A DNA stretch of 64,000 nt from Streptomyces gilvus (GCF_022513565.1 NZ_JAKWBE010000025.1:62001-126000), one strand, 5' to 3'; numbered from the stretch's first letter, positions 40,119 through 48,960 are shown. The notes: a model not told the origin generated them from the letters alone. Made by a program: numbers and translations.

Positions 40119-40140
40119 CACGTCACGTTCCATATTCGTC

Positions 40141-40331
40141 AAACTCACCTGCATTCTGGAATTCTCCGAAGCCGACCACATCACTGTCCGCGTCCTCCCC
40201 TTCGACCTCGACGGTTTGGGCGGCGCTGGAAGCAACATGGTGTACGCGGGGATGGCACGGTGTTCGTCGACGCCGACGCACAACTCAGCCGCTTTCGGAC
40301 GCTCATCCGCAGCCTCGCGAAAGAGCTGTGA
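40141..40331 (+). pseudogene. DUF5753 C-terminal remnant (copy B)
   Basis: Only the end of a DUF5753 protein is left: LTCILEFSEADHITVRVLPF, DLDGLGGAGSNMVYAG in one frame, then DGTVFVDADAQLSRFRTLIR and SLAKEL in another. Compared with the copy at 38,549-39,298 it lacks everything before the LTRVLELSEA position and about 15 residues at the frame change. Confidence 0.75.
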
Positions 40332-40346
40332 GGCAATCCGCCGCAC

Positions 40347-40442
40347 CACATAACCATCCGCGACTCCAAGGCCCCCTCCCGAGGCGTCCTCTCCATCCCC
40401 GCCGGATCCTTCACTGCGTTCGTCGCGGCCCTCAGAAGCCCC
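40347..40442 (+). pseudogene. DUF397 remnant (copy B)
   Basis: The frame reads HITIRDSKAPSRGVLSIP then AGSFTAFVAALRSP, matching the second half of the DUF397 gene at 39309. The first half is missing. Its end overlaps the 3' end of the immunity gene on the other strand, as in copy A where the two genes are only 10 bases apart. Confidence 0.75.
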
Positions 40443-41028
40443 ATGGATCGGGGTGCGGCTTCGCCGCCGGATCCTGCGACCAGGTGAGACGTGCCTCGAT
40501 CTGGTCGCCGGTGAGCTCGACCAGTCGGGCGGCCGCCCAGCTGTTCCACTGGACGGCGGTGGGAAACTGTGGCAAGCGGAAGGCTGGCAGATGCATCGGC
40601 AGTGCCTCGGGACGATACACCGGCTTCTTGACTTCGCCATCCAGCCGCTTCGGCTTGGATGACCTACGGAGATCCAGACAGTCGACCACCGCGTCCACGA
40701 TGTAGAGGAAATACTCGTCGCCCCTCGCACCATCGATCTCAACAGGCACCAGGCTGCCAGCAGTCGACAAATCCTCTCCGAAGTCCTCCGTGAGACGTCG
40801 ACTGAGCACCGGAGCGCCCGGATAACCGGAGGGGAAGTCGCTCATGGCCCAGCGTTTCTCACCCGTCCATCCGGCACGCAGCTGAGCAAGCCGATCTGCC
40901 TCACTTCCTCCATCCTGCCAGCGCATGAGCTGACGCGAATCGAAACTGTTGAGTTGCAGGTGTCGGTATTCACTCAAGCTCGGCAGCAGCCGGAACACCG
41001 ACATACTCGTCTCTGGCGCGTCAGCCAT
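40432..41028 (-). CDS. Imm11/DUF1629-like immunity protein for RHS1 (intact copy B)
   Basis: 198-residue cytoplasmic protein without membrane segments. The parts that fit DUF1629/Imm11 are APVLSRRLTEDFGEDL, SLVPVEIDGARGDEYFLYIV and VVDCLDLRRSSKPK, followed by a conserved RLVELTGDQIEARLTWSQD end. It lies directly downstream of RHS1, the normal place for a cognate immunity gene. I chose ATG 41028 because GAGG precedes it by five bases and the length equals copy A; an ATG at 41085 inside the RHS1 end is possible. The likely job is to bind and block the RHS1 C-terminal nuclease. Confidence 0.7.
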   Translation of the reverse strand: MADAPETSMSVFRLLPSLSEYRHLQLNSFDSRQLMRWQDGGSEADRLAQLRAGWTGEKRWAMSDFPSGYPGAPVLSRRLTEDFGEDLSTAGSLVPVEIDGARGDEYFLYIVDAVVDCLDLRRSSKPKRLDGEVKKPVYRPEALPMHLPAFRLPQFPTAVQWNSWAAARLVELTGDQIEARLTWSQDPAAKPHPDPWGF

Positions 41029-41069
41029 TGCGACCTCATCCTTATCCGTTGTTGCGCCGGTACCACCCA

Positions 41070-44000
41070 TCATGGTGCCGTCCATACCGCATTCGCCGAC
41101 GGTTGCCCACCCGCCAGTTCCCCCTGGACCTGCTGTCCGATGGAACGCAATTCCCGACGGAGCGCACCGCGGATGGCACGCGCTCCGTACCCCTTGTTCG
41201 TCATTCGCTCCGTCATGACCTGAAGATGCGTATTGAGACGCTCAAGGAACACCTTGCGATGCGTGAAGTTGTGCGGCCGCGGATGCCCCAGCGGAACCCC
41301 GTTCGCGGCATCGTTGATATCGACCCCATATTTCTCCAGCAGAGCCCGAGCGTCTGCCGCACCGTTCCGTTTCATGCCCGACGGCACAAGGTGAGCCGCC
41401 GCCTCGCCCGCGCTCTTCGCCCGTCCCTCCCGCGCCAGGTTCTTCGCCAGCAGGTCGGCGTTCTCGGCGCAGGTGAGCAGGCCCAGGTAGTCGAGCCATG
41501 ACAGGGGGTTCGGTACGTAGGCGCGCGGGTTCGGGCCCGCCTCCAGACCGAGGGGGTCCGCGCTGATGTAGGCCGCGGCGACCGGGTCGTAGTACCGGAA
41601 GAAGTTGTAGTGGAGCTGGGTCTCTGGGTCGAAGTACTGGCCGGGGAAGCGTAGGGGGGTGGACGTGTCGTACGCCCCGTCCAGCGCGGTCAGGCCCCAG
41701 AGCGTGGCGTCCGAGCGCCAGGCGATGTCACCGTCGTCCGTGACGAGTTCGGTCGGAGTCCCCACGAGGTCGGTGACGATGGCGTAGAACCGCTCGTCGA
41801 CGACGTCCTGCGGCGCGTCGGCAAGCGTCATGCGCTGCGTCTGGGTCAGTGGTCGGGTACCGTCGCGGTCCCAGGTCAGGGTGGACACCTCTGCGGAGTC
41901 GGCGCGAACCGTGGTCTGCTCCACGAGGTGCGGACCGTCCCAGGTGAACCAGGTCTCCTCCGTCACACTCCGCCCGTCGGCGCTCAGACGCCGCTTGGCG
42001 ACACGGCGGCCCAGTGGGTCGTACGCATAGCGCCAGACCGTGCCGTCGGGGGTGACCACCGAGGTGAGCCGGTCGTCCGCGTCCCAGGTGTAGCGCCAGA
42101 TGTCGGGTTTGCGCGACAGCCGTGTGCGACGGCGCAGCACCACCCGTCCGGCGGCGTCGTACTCGTAGTGGACGCCTCCGGCGCGCAGGACGCGGTTGCC
42201 GTGGTGAACGCGTTCACCACGCCCTTCCTGGGTGGAGTAGCGGTCCGGCCAAGCGGCGCGTGTCTGGTTTCCCTGCTCGTCGTAGGCGTACGACTCCGTC
42301 CAGCCCTCCGCCCGTACGGTGAGGACCCGTCCCTCGGCGTCGAGTTCGAACGTGCGGCGTCCTGCCGTTCGGTCGTCGAGCGTGGTCACGTGGCCGTCCG
42401 GCCTGTACGTGTAGCTGCGGTGCGGGAGAGGACTCGTACTGCTGGGCGAGGTGAGCTGCTGCGCGGTGAGCCGGTCCCCGGCATCCCAGGCGAGTGCGAA
42501 CGTGACGCCGGTGTCGGTCCACCTGGTCGTCTCTCGGCCGAGGTGGTCGTAGGCGAACGCCAGGGTGCGATCAGCGGTTCGGAGGCCCGTACGACGTCCT
42601 GCCGCGTCGTACCCGTACGCTGCGACGGCACCACTCGGTGTGGTTCTGCTCACTGGGCGGCCCAGGACGTCATAGCCCGTGGAAAGGACCCTGCCGTCGA
42701 CGGCCTCGGCGGTGACACGGCCGCCCCGGTCGTATGCGTACACGAGGGTGGCGTCCGGTCCCACTGCCTGGACGAGCCGGCCGGCGCGGTCGTGGGAGTA
42801 CGTGGTCGTCCTGCCGTCCAGCGTCGCCCGGATCTGGTTGCCGACCTCGTCGTAGCCGAACTCGGCCATCTGGCCGAAGGCGTTGGTGCGGCTCAGCAAC
42901 TGGCGTGCCGGGTCGTAGGTATAGGAGAGCGTGCGGCCGTCGAAGTCCTTCTCGGAGACCAGGTTGCCCACCGCGTCGTAGTGGTAGTCCCACGTCAGCC
43001 CGCGCGGGTCGGTCACCTGGAGCAGCCGCAACTCCGTGTCGTGGGTGAACGTGTGGCGTACGCCGTCCGGCGTCGTGCGCGAGGTGAGCAGGTCGAAGGG
43101 GCCGTACGCGAAGGTGGTCCTGCGGCCCAGGGGGTCGGTGTGGGTGAGTTGGTTGCCCTCGCCGTCGTAGGTCCAGCTCTCCACGCTGCCGTCGGCTCCC
43201 GTTCGCGAGGTCAGGAGTCCCTCGGGGGAGAAGGTTCGCAGGGTCCGGCCACCCAGCGGGTCTACGACGGCGACGCACCGACCGAAGGGATCGTAGGTGT
43301 AGGTGGAGGTCGCGCCGAGCGGGTCGGTGGCGGAAGTCGGCTGTCCGGCAGGATTGTTGGTGAAGCGGTGGACGGCGCCCGTCGCGTCGGTCAGCGTGGC
43401 CAGGGCACCTGTCGGCTCGCGGGTGAAGACGGTGGTCGCCCCGTCGGCGGTCGTCAGTGATACGCAGTTGCCGTGTTCGTCCCAAGCCTGCCGCAGGACG
43501 GCACCGTCGTACTCGGTGATCTCCTCCGGCAGGCCGAGGTCGTTGTAGCGAGTGGTGGAGACCGAGCCGTCGGGCAGCTGGACGGAGGTGAGACGGCCCG
43601 CCTGGTCCCACTCCATGGTCAGCGAGCGGCCCAGTTGGTCTGTGCGGCGCAGCAAACGGTCTCGGTGATCCCACTCCTGTGTGACCGTGTGGCCGAACGC
43701 GTCGGTCTCCTGGATGAGTTGGTAGGCATCGTTGAACTGGTAGTGCGTGGCGTGACCCAACGAGTCGACTGCGACGGTGCGGTGAGCTTCGTCGTCGTAC
43801 GCGAAGGTGTAGGAGAGGAATCCGTCCATGCCGTGGCCGGCCACGCAGCGGCCGCCGCGGTCGTACTCGAAGCTATACCAGACGTGGTTCCGGTCCTCCC
43901 AGCGCGTGAGGCGCCGGTGGTCGTCATAGGCGAACCGCAGGGGCAACCCAGAGGAGTTGTGGACGGCCGAGAGATTGCCGTGGTCGTCGTAACCGTAACG

Positions 44001-45617
44001 GACCAGGGTCGGCCGTTCGGGGTGACTGTGCAGGGCCAGTTCCGTAATTCTGCCATTCTCGCAGGTCACTGCTATGCGGTAACCGCCGTGATGGGTGATC
44101 TCCGCAGGCGTTCCGTCCGCCCGATAGGTCACGGTGACGGTGTTGCCGTTCCGGTCACTGATCGTGGACAGCGGAAGTTCAGCCGACGCGTGGTCCGGCA
44201 GCGGCCGGAAACGCAACGTGCGGCCCGTCTCCGGATGGTGAACGGCGAGTCCGCCTTCGACGGACGCGTCCCAACTCAGCGGCCAGGCGGGTCCTTCCAC
44301 CGGCAGTACGGAAACGTCCGGATCCGGGACCGGGTAGTGCAGCACCATGCCGTCGTCAACGGCGAGCCGCACGCCCCCGTCGTCGAGCAGCAGACGCTGA
44401 TCGAGCGTGCACGTCCAGGAAGGCCCCAGCAAGCGGCCACTGCGGACGCTCGTACGGTGGTGGCGTTCCAGTACGAGGGGAAGAACACCGTCCAGCATCA
44501 CGTCGGTCGCCGACATGACCAGCTCGCCGGTGGCCAGGTCGACCGGGTCGCCGCGCGTGATGAGCTTCTTCATCTGGCGGCCCAGGACACGGGCGGTCTT
44601 GCCGAAGCCCCGGACACCGAGCGCCATGCCCTTCAGCCCGGTCTTGCCGAAGGCTCTCATCCCCTTCGCCAGCTTCCCCAGCGAAGTGATCCCCTTGCCC
44701 CCCGGTATGCAGTCCAGCGCCGCGAACCCCACGTCCCACAGGGACGCTTGGCCCTTGGAGTATTTGTAGAGGGTGTCCGCCAGGACGACCAGGGCCGCCA
44801 CCAGGACGATCGCGCCCAGGATCGGGCCTCCGATGATCATCGCGATGATGCCGACGACCGTCACGACCACCTTGCAGACCGTGACGATGGTGTCCCAGTT
44901 GTCCTCGAACCAGTCGCCGACGTCCTCCCACCACGAGCGGTTCTGGATGCCCGCGTCCGAGGCGTCGTCGATCTTCTGTTTCGCCTCGCGGGCCGCGTCC
45001 TCGCGCATCCTGCGGGCGTCCTCGGCCATCTTCTTGGCGGCGGAGAGGGCGTCCTGGGCGTCGGTGACGGCGGACTGGGCCTTGGTGTGGGCGGACTTCG
45101 CGGCCTGGGCGTCGCGGGTGGCGGCGCGGACCTTGGACTCGTCGGGCCTGTCGGCGGCGGACCTGCTGCCGGTGGGGTCGTCCTTGTACTTGTCGGCCTC
45201 CTTCGTGGCCCGGGTCACCCAGGAATCGGCGGACGCCAGACGGGACTTGGCCGAGGACAGGTCGTGCTGCGCCTCCCGGCCCTTCGCCAGCGCCTTGTCC
45301 GCCAGTGCCTGCGCACGCTCCAGCTTGGGCCAGTACGCCGCGAGGGCGTCGCCGCACATCTCGTACGACTTCTTCAGCTTCTTGAGGTTCTTCGGGACGC
45401 CGGAGAACTCCTCCTTGAAGACGTCCGCGGACTTGCCGGCCCACTGCAGTGTCGCGTCGTCGTCCGCCATGCTCTTGACGACCTTCAGCGCGCCGGAGAC
45501 GTCCTCCGCGAACTCGTGCAGCGTTCTGGCGAGCGTCCGTACGCGGTCCGGGTCACCCGGTGTCGGGTCCCTGTCCAGGTCCAGGACATACCAGTCCCGT
45601 GGCCGCTGCCCCGCCAT
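41070..45617 (-). CDS. RHS-repeat polymorphic toxin 1, probable type VII substrate, AHH-like nuclease end
   Basis: 1515 residues. Residues 1-230 form a helical, WXG100/LXG-like trafficking domain with long coiled coils; residues about 235-285 are a hydrophobic pair of helices (VVVTVVGIIAMIIGGPILGA). A DUF6531-type segment (GDPVDLATGELVMSATDV) opens the RHS/YD-repeat shell (about 360-1300), closed by the RHS core motif (PLRFPGQYFDPETQLHYNFF, then DPLGLEAGPNPRAYVPNP). The last 135 residues (from about 1381) are a toxin domain like AHH nucleases: AAHLVPSGMKR, DINDAANGVPLGHP and a later THRKVF. GGGGG precedes the ATG. An immunity gene follows. Confidence 0.87.
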   Translation of the reverse strand: MAGQRPRDWYVLDLDRDPTPGDPDRVRTLARTLHEFAEDVSGALKVVKSMADDDATLQWAGKSADVFKEEFSGVPKNLKKLKKSYEMCGDALAAYWPKLERAQALADKALAKGREAQHDLSSAKSRLASADSWVTRATKEADKYKDDPTGSRSAADRPDESKVRAATRDAQAAKSAHTKAQSAVTDAQDALSAAKKMAEDARRMREDAAREAKQKIDDASDAGIQNRSWWEDVGDWFEDNWDTIVTVCKVVVTVVGIIAMIIGGPILGAIVLVAALVVLADTLYKYSKGQASLWDVGFAALDCIPGGKGITSLGKLAKGMRAFGKTGLKGMALGVRGFGKTARVLGRQMKKLITRGDPVDLATGELVMSATDVMLDGVLPLVLERHHRTSVRSGRLLGPSWTCTLDQRLLLDDGGVRLAVDDGMVLHYPVPDPDVSVLPVEGPAWPLSWDASVEGGLAVHHPETGRTLRFRPLPDHASAELPLSTISDRNGNTVTVTYRADGTPAEITHHGGYRIAVTCENGRITELALHSHPERPTLVRYGYDDHGNLSAVHNSSGLPLRFAYDDHRRLTRWEDRNHVWYSFEYDRGGRCVAGHGMDGFLSYTFAYDDEAHRTVAVDSLGHATHYQFNDAYQLIQETDAFGHTVTQEWDHRDRLLRRTDQLGRSLTMEWDQAGRLTSVQLPDGSVSTTRYNDLGLPEEITEYDGAVLRQAWDEHGNCVSLTTADGATTVFTREPTGALATLTDATGAVHRFTNNPAGQPTSATDPLGATSTYTYDPFGRCVAVVDPLGGRTLRTFSPEGLLTSRTGADGSVESWTYDGEGNQLTHTDPLGRRTTFAYGPFDLLTSRTTPDGVRHTFTHDTELRLLQVTDPRGLTWDYHYDAVGNLVSEKDFDGRTLSYTYDPARQLLSRTNAFGQMAEFGYDEVGNQIRATLDGRTTTYSHDRAGRLVQAVGPDATLVYAYDRGGRVTAEAVDGRVLSTGYDVLGRPVSRTTPSGAVAAYGYDAAGRRTGLRTADRTLAFAYDHLGRETTRWTDTGVTFALAWDAGDRLTAQQLTSPSSTSPLPHRSYTYRPDGHVTTLDDRTAGRRTFELDAEGRVLTVRAEGWTESYAYDEQGNQTRAAWPDRYSTQEGRGERVHHGNRVLRAGGVHYEYDAAGRVVLRRRTRLSRKPDIWRYTWDADDRLTSVVTPDGTVWRYAYDPLGRRVAKRRLSADGRSVTEETWFTWDGPHLVEQTTVRADSAEVSTLTWDRDGTRPLTQTQRMTLADAPQDVVDERFYAIVTDLVGTPTELVTDDGDIAWRSDATLWGLTALDGAYDTSTPLRFPGQYFDPETQLHYNFFRYYDPVAAAYISADPLGLEAGPNPRAYVPNPLSWLDYLGLLTCAENADLLAKNLAREGRAKSAGEAAAHLVPSGMKRNGAADARALLEKYGVDINDAANGVPLGHPRPHNFTHRKVFLERLNTHLQVMTERMTNKGYGARAIRGALRRELRSIGQQVQGELAGGQPSANAVWTAP

Positions 45618-45773
45618 TCCGCAACCCCCGTCACGCGCACATCGTCGTCAACACCCGTATGCACACGCGAACTTACCGTGCACTTACGTTCGAGGTGAAG
45701 GAGGTCCGGCCGTGATCCCGGTCAACCCGGTTTCCTGGCGCGGCTCAACCGGCACAACCCGCCCCAACCCGGC

Positions 45774-46421
45774 TCACCCCGTGAAGCGGAACGTCGACGT
45801 GATCGCGTCGAAGATGTCGAAGAACGAGTCGGCCAGGTCCAGGACCTGGCTGCTGCCCGCCACCAGGGCGACCTTGCCCTCCTGGCCGGGGACGGGGATG
45901 AACGTCTGCATGAGGACGGCGCGGAGGGTGCGGTTGAGGGCGTCGTCCGGCACGGCGATGTCCTCGATGCCGTAGGTGCGGGCCGCCGGGCCCACGCCGG
46001 GGATCTCGACCGTCGTCACCTTCCGCCAGGAGTCCCCCTCCTTCCTGGCCTCCTTGGGCGCGAGACCCGCGGCGATCGCGGCGGGGTCGGTGGACAGGGG
46101 TGCGCCCTCACGCGTGCGGCCGCCGACCAGGGACACCGTCACCGAACCCGTGATCGGCGTCTCGCCGCCGAAGCTCTCCGCCATGCAACCGCAGTACAGG
46201 GCACCCGACTTCCACGCGTCCGCCGCCGCCTTCCGCAGGAAGGTGACGTACGTGTCCCGGTGCGGCGCCAACTCCGGGTGCTGCCGCACCCGTTCGCTCA
46301 CCATGAGGCGGATGGAGTCGTCGCGCGACTCGGGGCGGACGTCGAACTCCCACCACGACTCGGGGACCTTGATCCGGAAACCTCCGCGCTCGACGGTCAG
46401 CGCCTCCATGTAGCGGGCCAT
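45774..46421 (-). CDS. conserved RHS/type VII locus accessory protein (intact copy)
   Basis: 215-residue soluble protein beginning ERGGFRIKVPESWWEFDV and ending SFFDIFDAITSTFRF. Between these it has YCGCMAES, TVSLVGG, and AARTYGIEDIAVPDD. I recognise this layout as a family found beside WXG100 and RHS genes in Streptomyces, but it has no assigned function. Shorter or damaged relatives occur next to RHS2 (56,436 and 55,845). It lies 156 bases upstream of RHS1 on the same strand and is divergent from the small helical protein at 46,533. A chaperone or export-adaptor role is a guess. Confidence 0.72.
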   Translation of the reverse strand: MARYMEALTVERGGFRIKVPESWWEFDVRPESRDDSIRLMVSERVRQHPELAPHRDTYVTFLRKAAADAWKSGALYCGCMAESFGGETPITGSVTVSLVGGRTREGAPLSTDPAAIAAGLAPKEARKEGDSWRKVTTVEIPGVGPAARTYGIEDIAVPDDALNRTLRAVLMQTFIPVPGQEGKVALVAGSSQVLDLADSFFDIFDAITSTFRFTG

Positions 46422-46532
46422 GACGGATCCGGTTCCCCCGTTTCGTTAAGTCTTTTCGATCGCTCGTGCCAACATCGTTGAGTTGTACGGTGGCGCCCAG
46501 ACTACGAGATCGCCGGAACGGGGGACGGACGC

Positions 46533-46889
46533 ATGGGCAAGGGCAAGGGCAAGAGCGACCTCGCGCTGCCGCTCAGCGAACTCGAGGAGTACGGGGGCAA
46601 GTTGCGCTCACTCAAGTCCCGACTGAACCACACCAAGAAGCTCTTCGAGTCCTACCGCGACGACATCGGCGACGGCAGTGTCAACGACGCGCTCGGTGAC
46701 TTCGAGTCCAACTGGGAGGACGGACGCGAGGACATCGGCCAGCAGTTGGACGCCCTGGCCGACATGTCCGACACGGTCGTACGGGAGTTCAGGAAGCTCG
46801 ACGTCGACCTGGCGAAGAAGGCCGAGGACGCAGTCCGTCCGGAGGGACAGGCCAGTGGCGGCGGCAAGGGGCACAGCCAGGCAGACTGA
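46533..46889 (+). CDS. WXG100-like small helical protein
   Basis: 118-residue protein with two long helices: LPLSELEEYGGKLRSLKSRL, then FESNWEDGREDIGQQLDAL around a central turn, ending in a Gly-rich tail. The FxxNWEDG turn resembles the WXG turn of ESAT-6-like proteins, and the size is right. Such proteins dimerise and are exported by, or guide partners to, type VII systems. ATG follows GGGGGAC. It is divergent from the accessory gene at 45,774, sharing a 111-base promoter region. Confidence 0.7.
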   Translation: MGKGKGKSDLALPLSELEEYGGKLRSLKSRLNHTKKLFESYRDDIGDGSVNDALGDFESNWEDGREDIGQQLDALADMSDTVVREFRKLDVDLAKKAEDAVRPEGQASGGGKGHSQAD

Positions 46890-46915
46890 GGGTCACAGGC
46901 AGGCCGACCGACGCC

Positions 46916-47329
46916 TCACGCCGCCCCGAACAGCGTCGCCAGTCCCCGGTCCAGCGCCGGCCGGAGGGGTTCACCGCCCGGCTCCGTGACGGTGTAGGAG
47001 CGGTGGAGGAACGTGCGGAGGTCTGACGTCCGGAAGCGGACGACCGCCACGCCCTCCGGGGCGCGGAACTCCACCGTCGTGCCGGTCGGGCCGTACGGAC
47101 GGACGTGGACCGTACCGAGGCCGGCCGGGGTGTCCAGGCCCTCCTCCAGGAGGGCGCGGGCGAAGGTCCAGGTGACCTCCTCCTCGTCCAGGGAGATCCA
47201 GGCGGGGAAGACGAGGTGCACGGCCAGCGGGTCCTCGGAGCTGTAGCGGAGGGTCACGGGGACCGCCAGTTCCTCGTCGTCGGGCGTCAGCAGATGGGCG
47301 CCGGTGGGCTGTTCGAGGGCTATGTACAC
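46916..47329 (-). CDS. SsgA family sporulation/cell division protein
   Basis: 137-residue SsgA-like protein, a family unique to sporulating actinomycetes that guides peptidoglycan work in division and spore formation (SsgB recruits FtsZ). Family blocks are seen: PVTLRYSSEDPLAVHLVFP, VTWTFARALLEEGLDTPAG, VRPYGPTGTTVEFRAPEG, VVRFRTSDLRTFLHRSYTVT. The GTG at 47329 follows GGAG by eight bases. Which member (SsgA-G) it matches cannot be told here. It converges with the WXG-like gene and is divergent from the sigma factor. Confidence 0.9.
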   Translation of the reverse strand: MYIALEQPTGAHLLTPDDEELAVPVTLRYSSEDPLAVHLVFPAWISLDEEEVTWTFARALLEEGLDTPAGLGTVHVRPYGPTGTTVEFRAPEGVAVVRFRTSDLRTFLHRSYTVTEPGGEPLRPALDRGLATLFGAA

Positions 47330-47436
47330 GAGCGGTCTCCGTCGGGGTCGGGCGCGGGCGGCGGTGCCGGTGAGTCCTTGCACTTCTTGGAGCACGCAAG
47401 TGGCGATCGCATTACGCCGGTACGGAAGATTCCGGC

Positions 47437-47450
47437 GTGACGTGCGTCAC
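47437..47450. promoter_or_regulatory. Crp-type site upstream of the ECF sigma factor
   Basis: GTGACGTGCGTCAC is a perfect 6-2-6 palindrome and fits the Streptomyces Crp pattern GTG-N6-GNCAC. It lies in the divergent SsgA-like/sigma promoter region. Binding is inferred from pattern only. Confidence 0.45.
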
Positions 47451-47465
47451 TTTACGGTGCTCGCG

Positions 47466-47484
47466 AAACTTTGATTGAAAGTTT
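47466..47484. promoter_or_regulatory. AT-rich inverted repeat overlapping a putative promoter
   Basis: AAACTTT-GATTG-AAAGTTT, seven-base perfect arms with a five-base centre, followed by TAGGCT (47,492-47,497) that could be a -10 element for the sigma gene. Looks like an operator for an unidentified repressor or for autoregulation. Confidence 0.45.
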
Positions 47485-47552
47485 GGCCATCTAGGCTTAC
47501 AAACCTTCTGCCCCGTCCCGCCCCCAGCAGGCAGCAACTGGAGCGTTCCGCC

Positions 47553-48950
47553 ATGCCCGACGGTTCCACGGCCGCGTATGCCCGCGTCTACGAGGAGCAG
47601 CAACCCCGCCTCGTCGCGTACGCCCGCTCGCTCACCCGCAACGCCCATGCCGCCGAAGACCTCGTCGCCGAGGCTCACTTCCGGGTCTGGCGCCGGCTGG
47701 CCCAGGGGCACGAGATCGAGAACGTCCCCGCGTACCTGATGACGACGGTCCGCCATCTCGCGACCGCCGCCGGTACCGCCGTACGCGAGACTCCGCGGGA
47801 TCCGCACGGCGGCGAGCAGGTGCAGGTGCCCGCGCAGGGCGGTGATCCGGCCGAGCGGGTGTCCTCCGTGGACCTCGTCGTACGGGTGCTGGAGCAGCTG
47901 CCCGAGCGGTGGGTGAAGGCGCTGTGGCTGGCCGAGGCGGAGGGACAGCCGTTGGCGGCGATCGGGCCGCAGCTCGGCACCAAGGAGGGGGCGACCGCCG
48001 TCCTGCTGCACCGGGCGCGCGAGGGTATGCGGCAGGCGTTCCTGCGGGCGCAGACCGGGGCGCCCGACGATCCCGCGTGCCAGGTGCACTGGGCTCGGAT
48101 GCCGGCGTACGTGCGCGGAGCGGCCTCCGCGCGCCAGTCCGAGCGGCTGCTCGGGCATGTGGACGGCTGCGAGGACTGCCGGGCGCGGCTCGCGGCACTG
48201 ATGAGCGCCAACGACCGCCTGCCCGCGCTGGTCGGGCCCGCGCTGCTGGTGCTGGCGATGGGCGGCGCGGGGAAGTTCCTGCTCGCCTTCGCCACGGCGG
48301 GTTCCGCGACGGGCGCCCAGGGCGTGCTGCACGGGGTGCGGCACGCGTTGGGCGGTGGGTCCAAGCCCGTGGCCGCCGCGGCCGGGGTGGTCGTGGTGGG
48401 TGCGGCCGTCCTCGTCCTCGTGCTCGACACCGGCGGCTCGCCCACCGCTCCGTCGGGCCGGATCCCGGTGGCGGACGGACCGGCGCTGCGGACGCCGGGG
48501 ACTGACGCGCCGGTGGGACCGTCGGTGAAGAAGGGGCGGGTGAAGTCCGGGGAGGCTGCGGGCACTTCAACACCGGTGGACCTGGTCGCCGCGACGAAGG
48601 CAGCCGCCGGTACGGCCGTCTCGGAGCCCCGGGACGCGTCCACGGACGTACCCATGACCGCCGCACCGAGCGAGCCCGCCCCGACGCCGACGCCGACGAC
48701 CGTACCGAAGGAGACGGACCCCGCTCCCCCGCCCACGGGCGGAACCAGCGACGAACCGACGCCCCCGGCCACCTACAGCCCGCCGCCCGTCGACGAGACC
48801 ACTCCCCCGCCGGACGACGGCGAGACGCCCCCGGTCACCCCGCCCACGGAGACCGATCCCGCGCCCACTCCTGATCCCACCGACACCTGCGGTGGGTCAC
48901 CTGGGCACGAACACGGGGCCGGACCCGGGCACCGACACCCGCACCACTGA
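47553..48950 (+). CDS. ECF sigma factor with fused zinc finger, membrane helices and proline-rich tail
   Basis: 465 residues. Residues 10-75 are sigma-70 region 2 (YEEQQPRLVAYARSLTRN, AEDLVAEAHFRVW), residues 108-165 region 4 (LEQLPERWVKALWLAEAEGQ, then GTKEGATAVLLHRAREGMRQ). A cysteine group (C176 and H202-x3-C206-x2-C209) looks like the zf-HC2 fold of anti-sigma factors. Hydrophobic stretches at about 230-254 and 281-300 follow, then about 165 Pro/Thr-rich residues with a His-rich end, presumably outside. Sensor and sigma may thus be one membrane-tethered protein. The ATG has TGGAG upstream. Confidence 0.85.
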   Translation: MPDGSTAAYARVYEEQQPRLVAYARSLTRNAHAAEDLVAEAHFRVWRRLAQGHEIENVPAYLMTTVRHLATAAGTAVRETPRDPHGGEQVQVPAQGGDPAERVSSVDLVVRVLEQLPERWVKALWLAEAEGQPLAAIGPQLGTKEGATAVLLHRAREGMRQAFLRAQTGAPDDPACQVHWARMPAYVRGAASARQSERLLGHVDGCEDCRARLAALMSANDRLPALVGPALLVLAMGGAGKFLLAFATAGSATGAQGVLHGVRHALGGGSKPVAAAAGVVVVGAAVLVLVLDTGGSPTAPSGRIPVADGPALRTPGTDAPVGPSVKKGRVKSGEAAGTSTPVDLVAATKAAAGTAVSEPRDASTDVPMTAAPSEPAPTPTPTTVPKETDPAPPPTGGTSDEPTPPATYSPPPVDETTPPPDDGETPPVTPPTETDPAPTPDPTDTCGGSPGHEHGAGPGHRHPHH

Positions 48951-48960
48951 GGCCCGCGCC

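Larger units (their letters stand above)
39018..41028. repeat. tandem segmental duplication: DUF5753 end - DUF397 - Imm11
   Basis: Unit A (about 39,018-40,118) and unit B (about 40,141-41,028) share gene order, orientation and protein similarity. A has an intact DUF397 and a broken immunity gene; B has the reverse. Divergence at many codons means the event is not recent. Confidence 0.7.

Noticed and set aside
41500..44500. Regular repeats in RHS1 (and in RHS2) as a DNA repeat array
   Set aside because: They are degenerate YD protein repeats, not DNA repeats or a CRISPR array; spacing and sequence vary.
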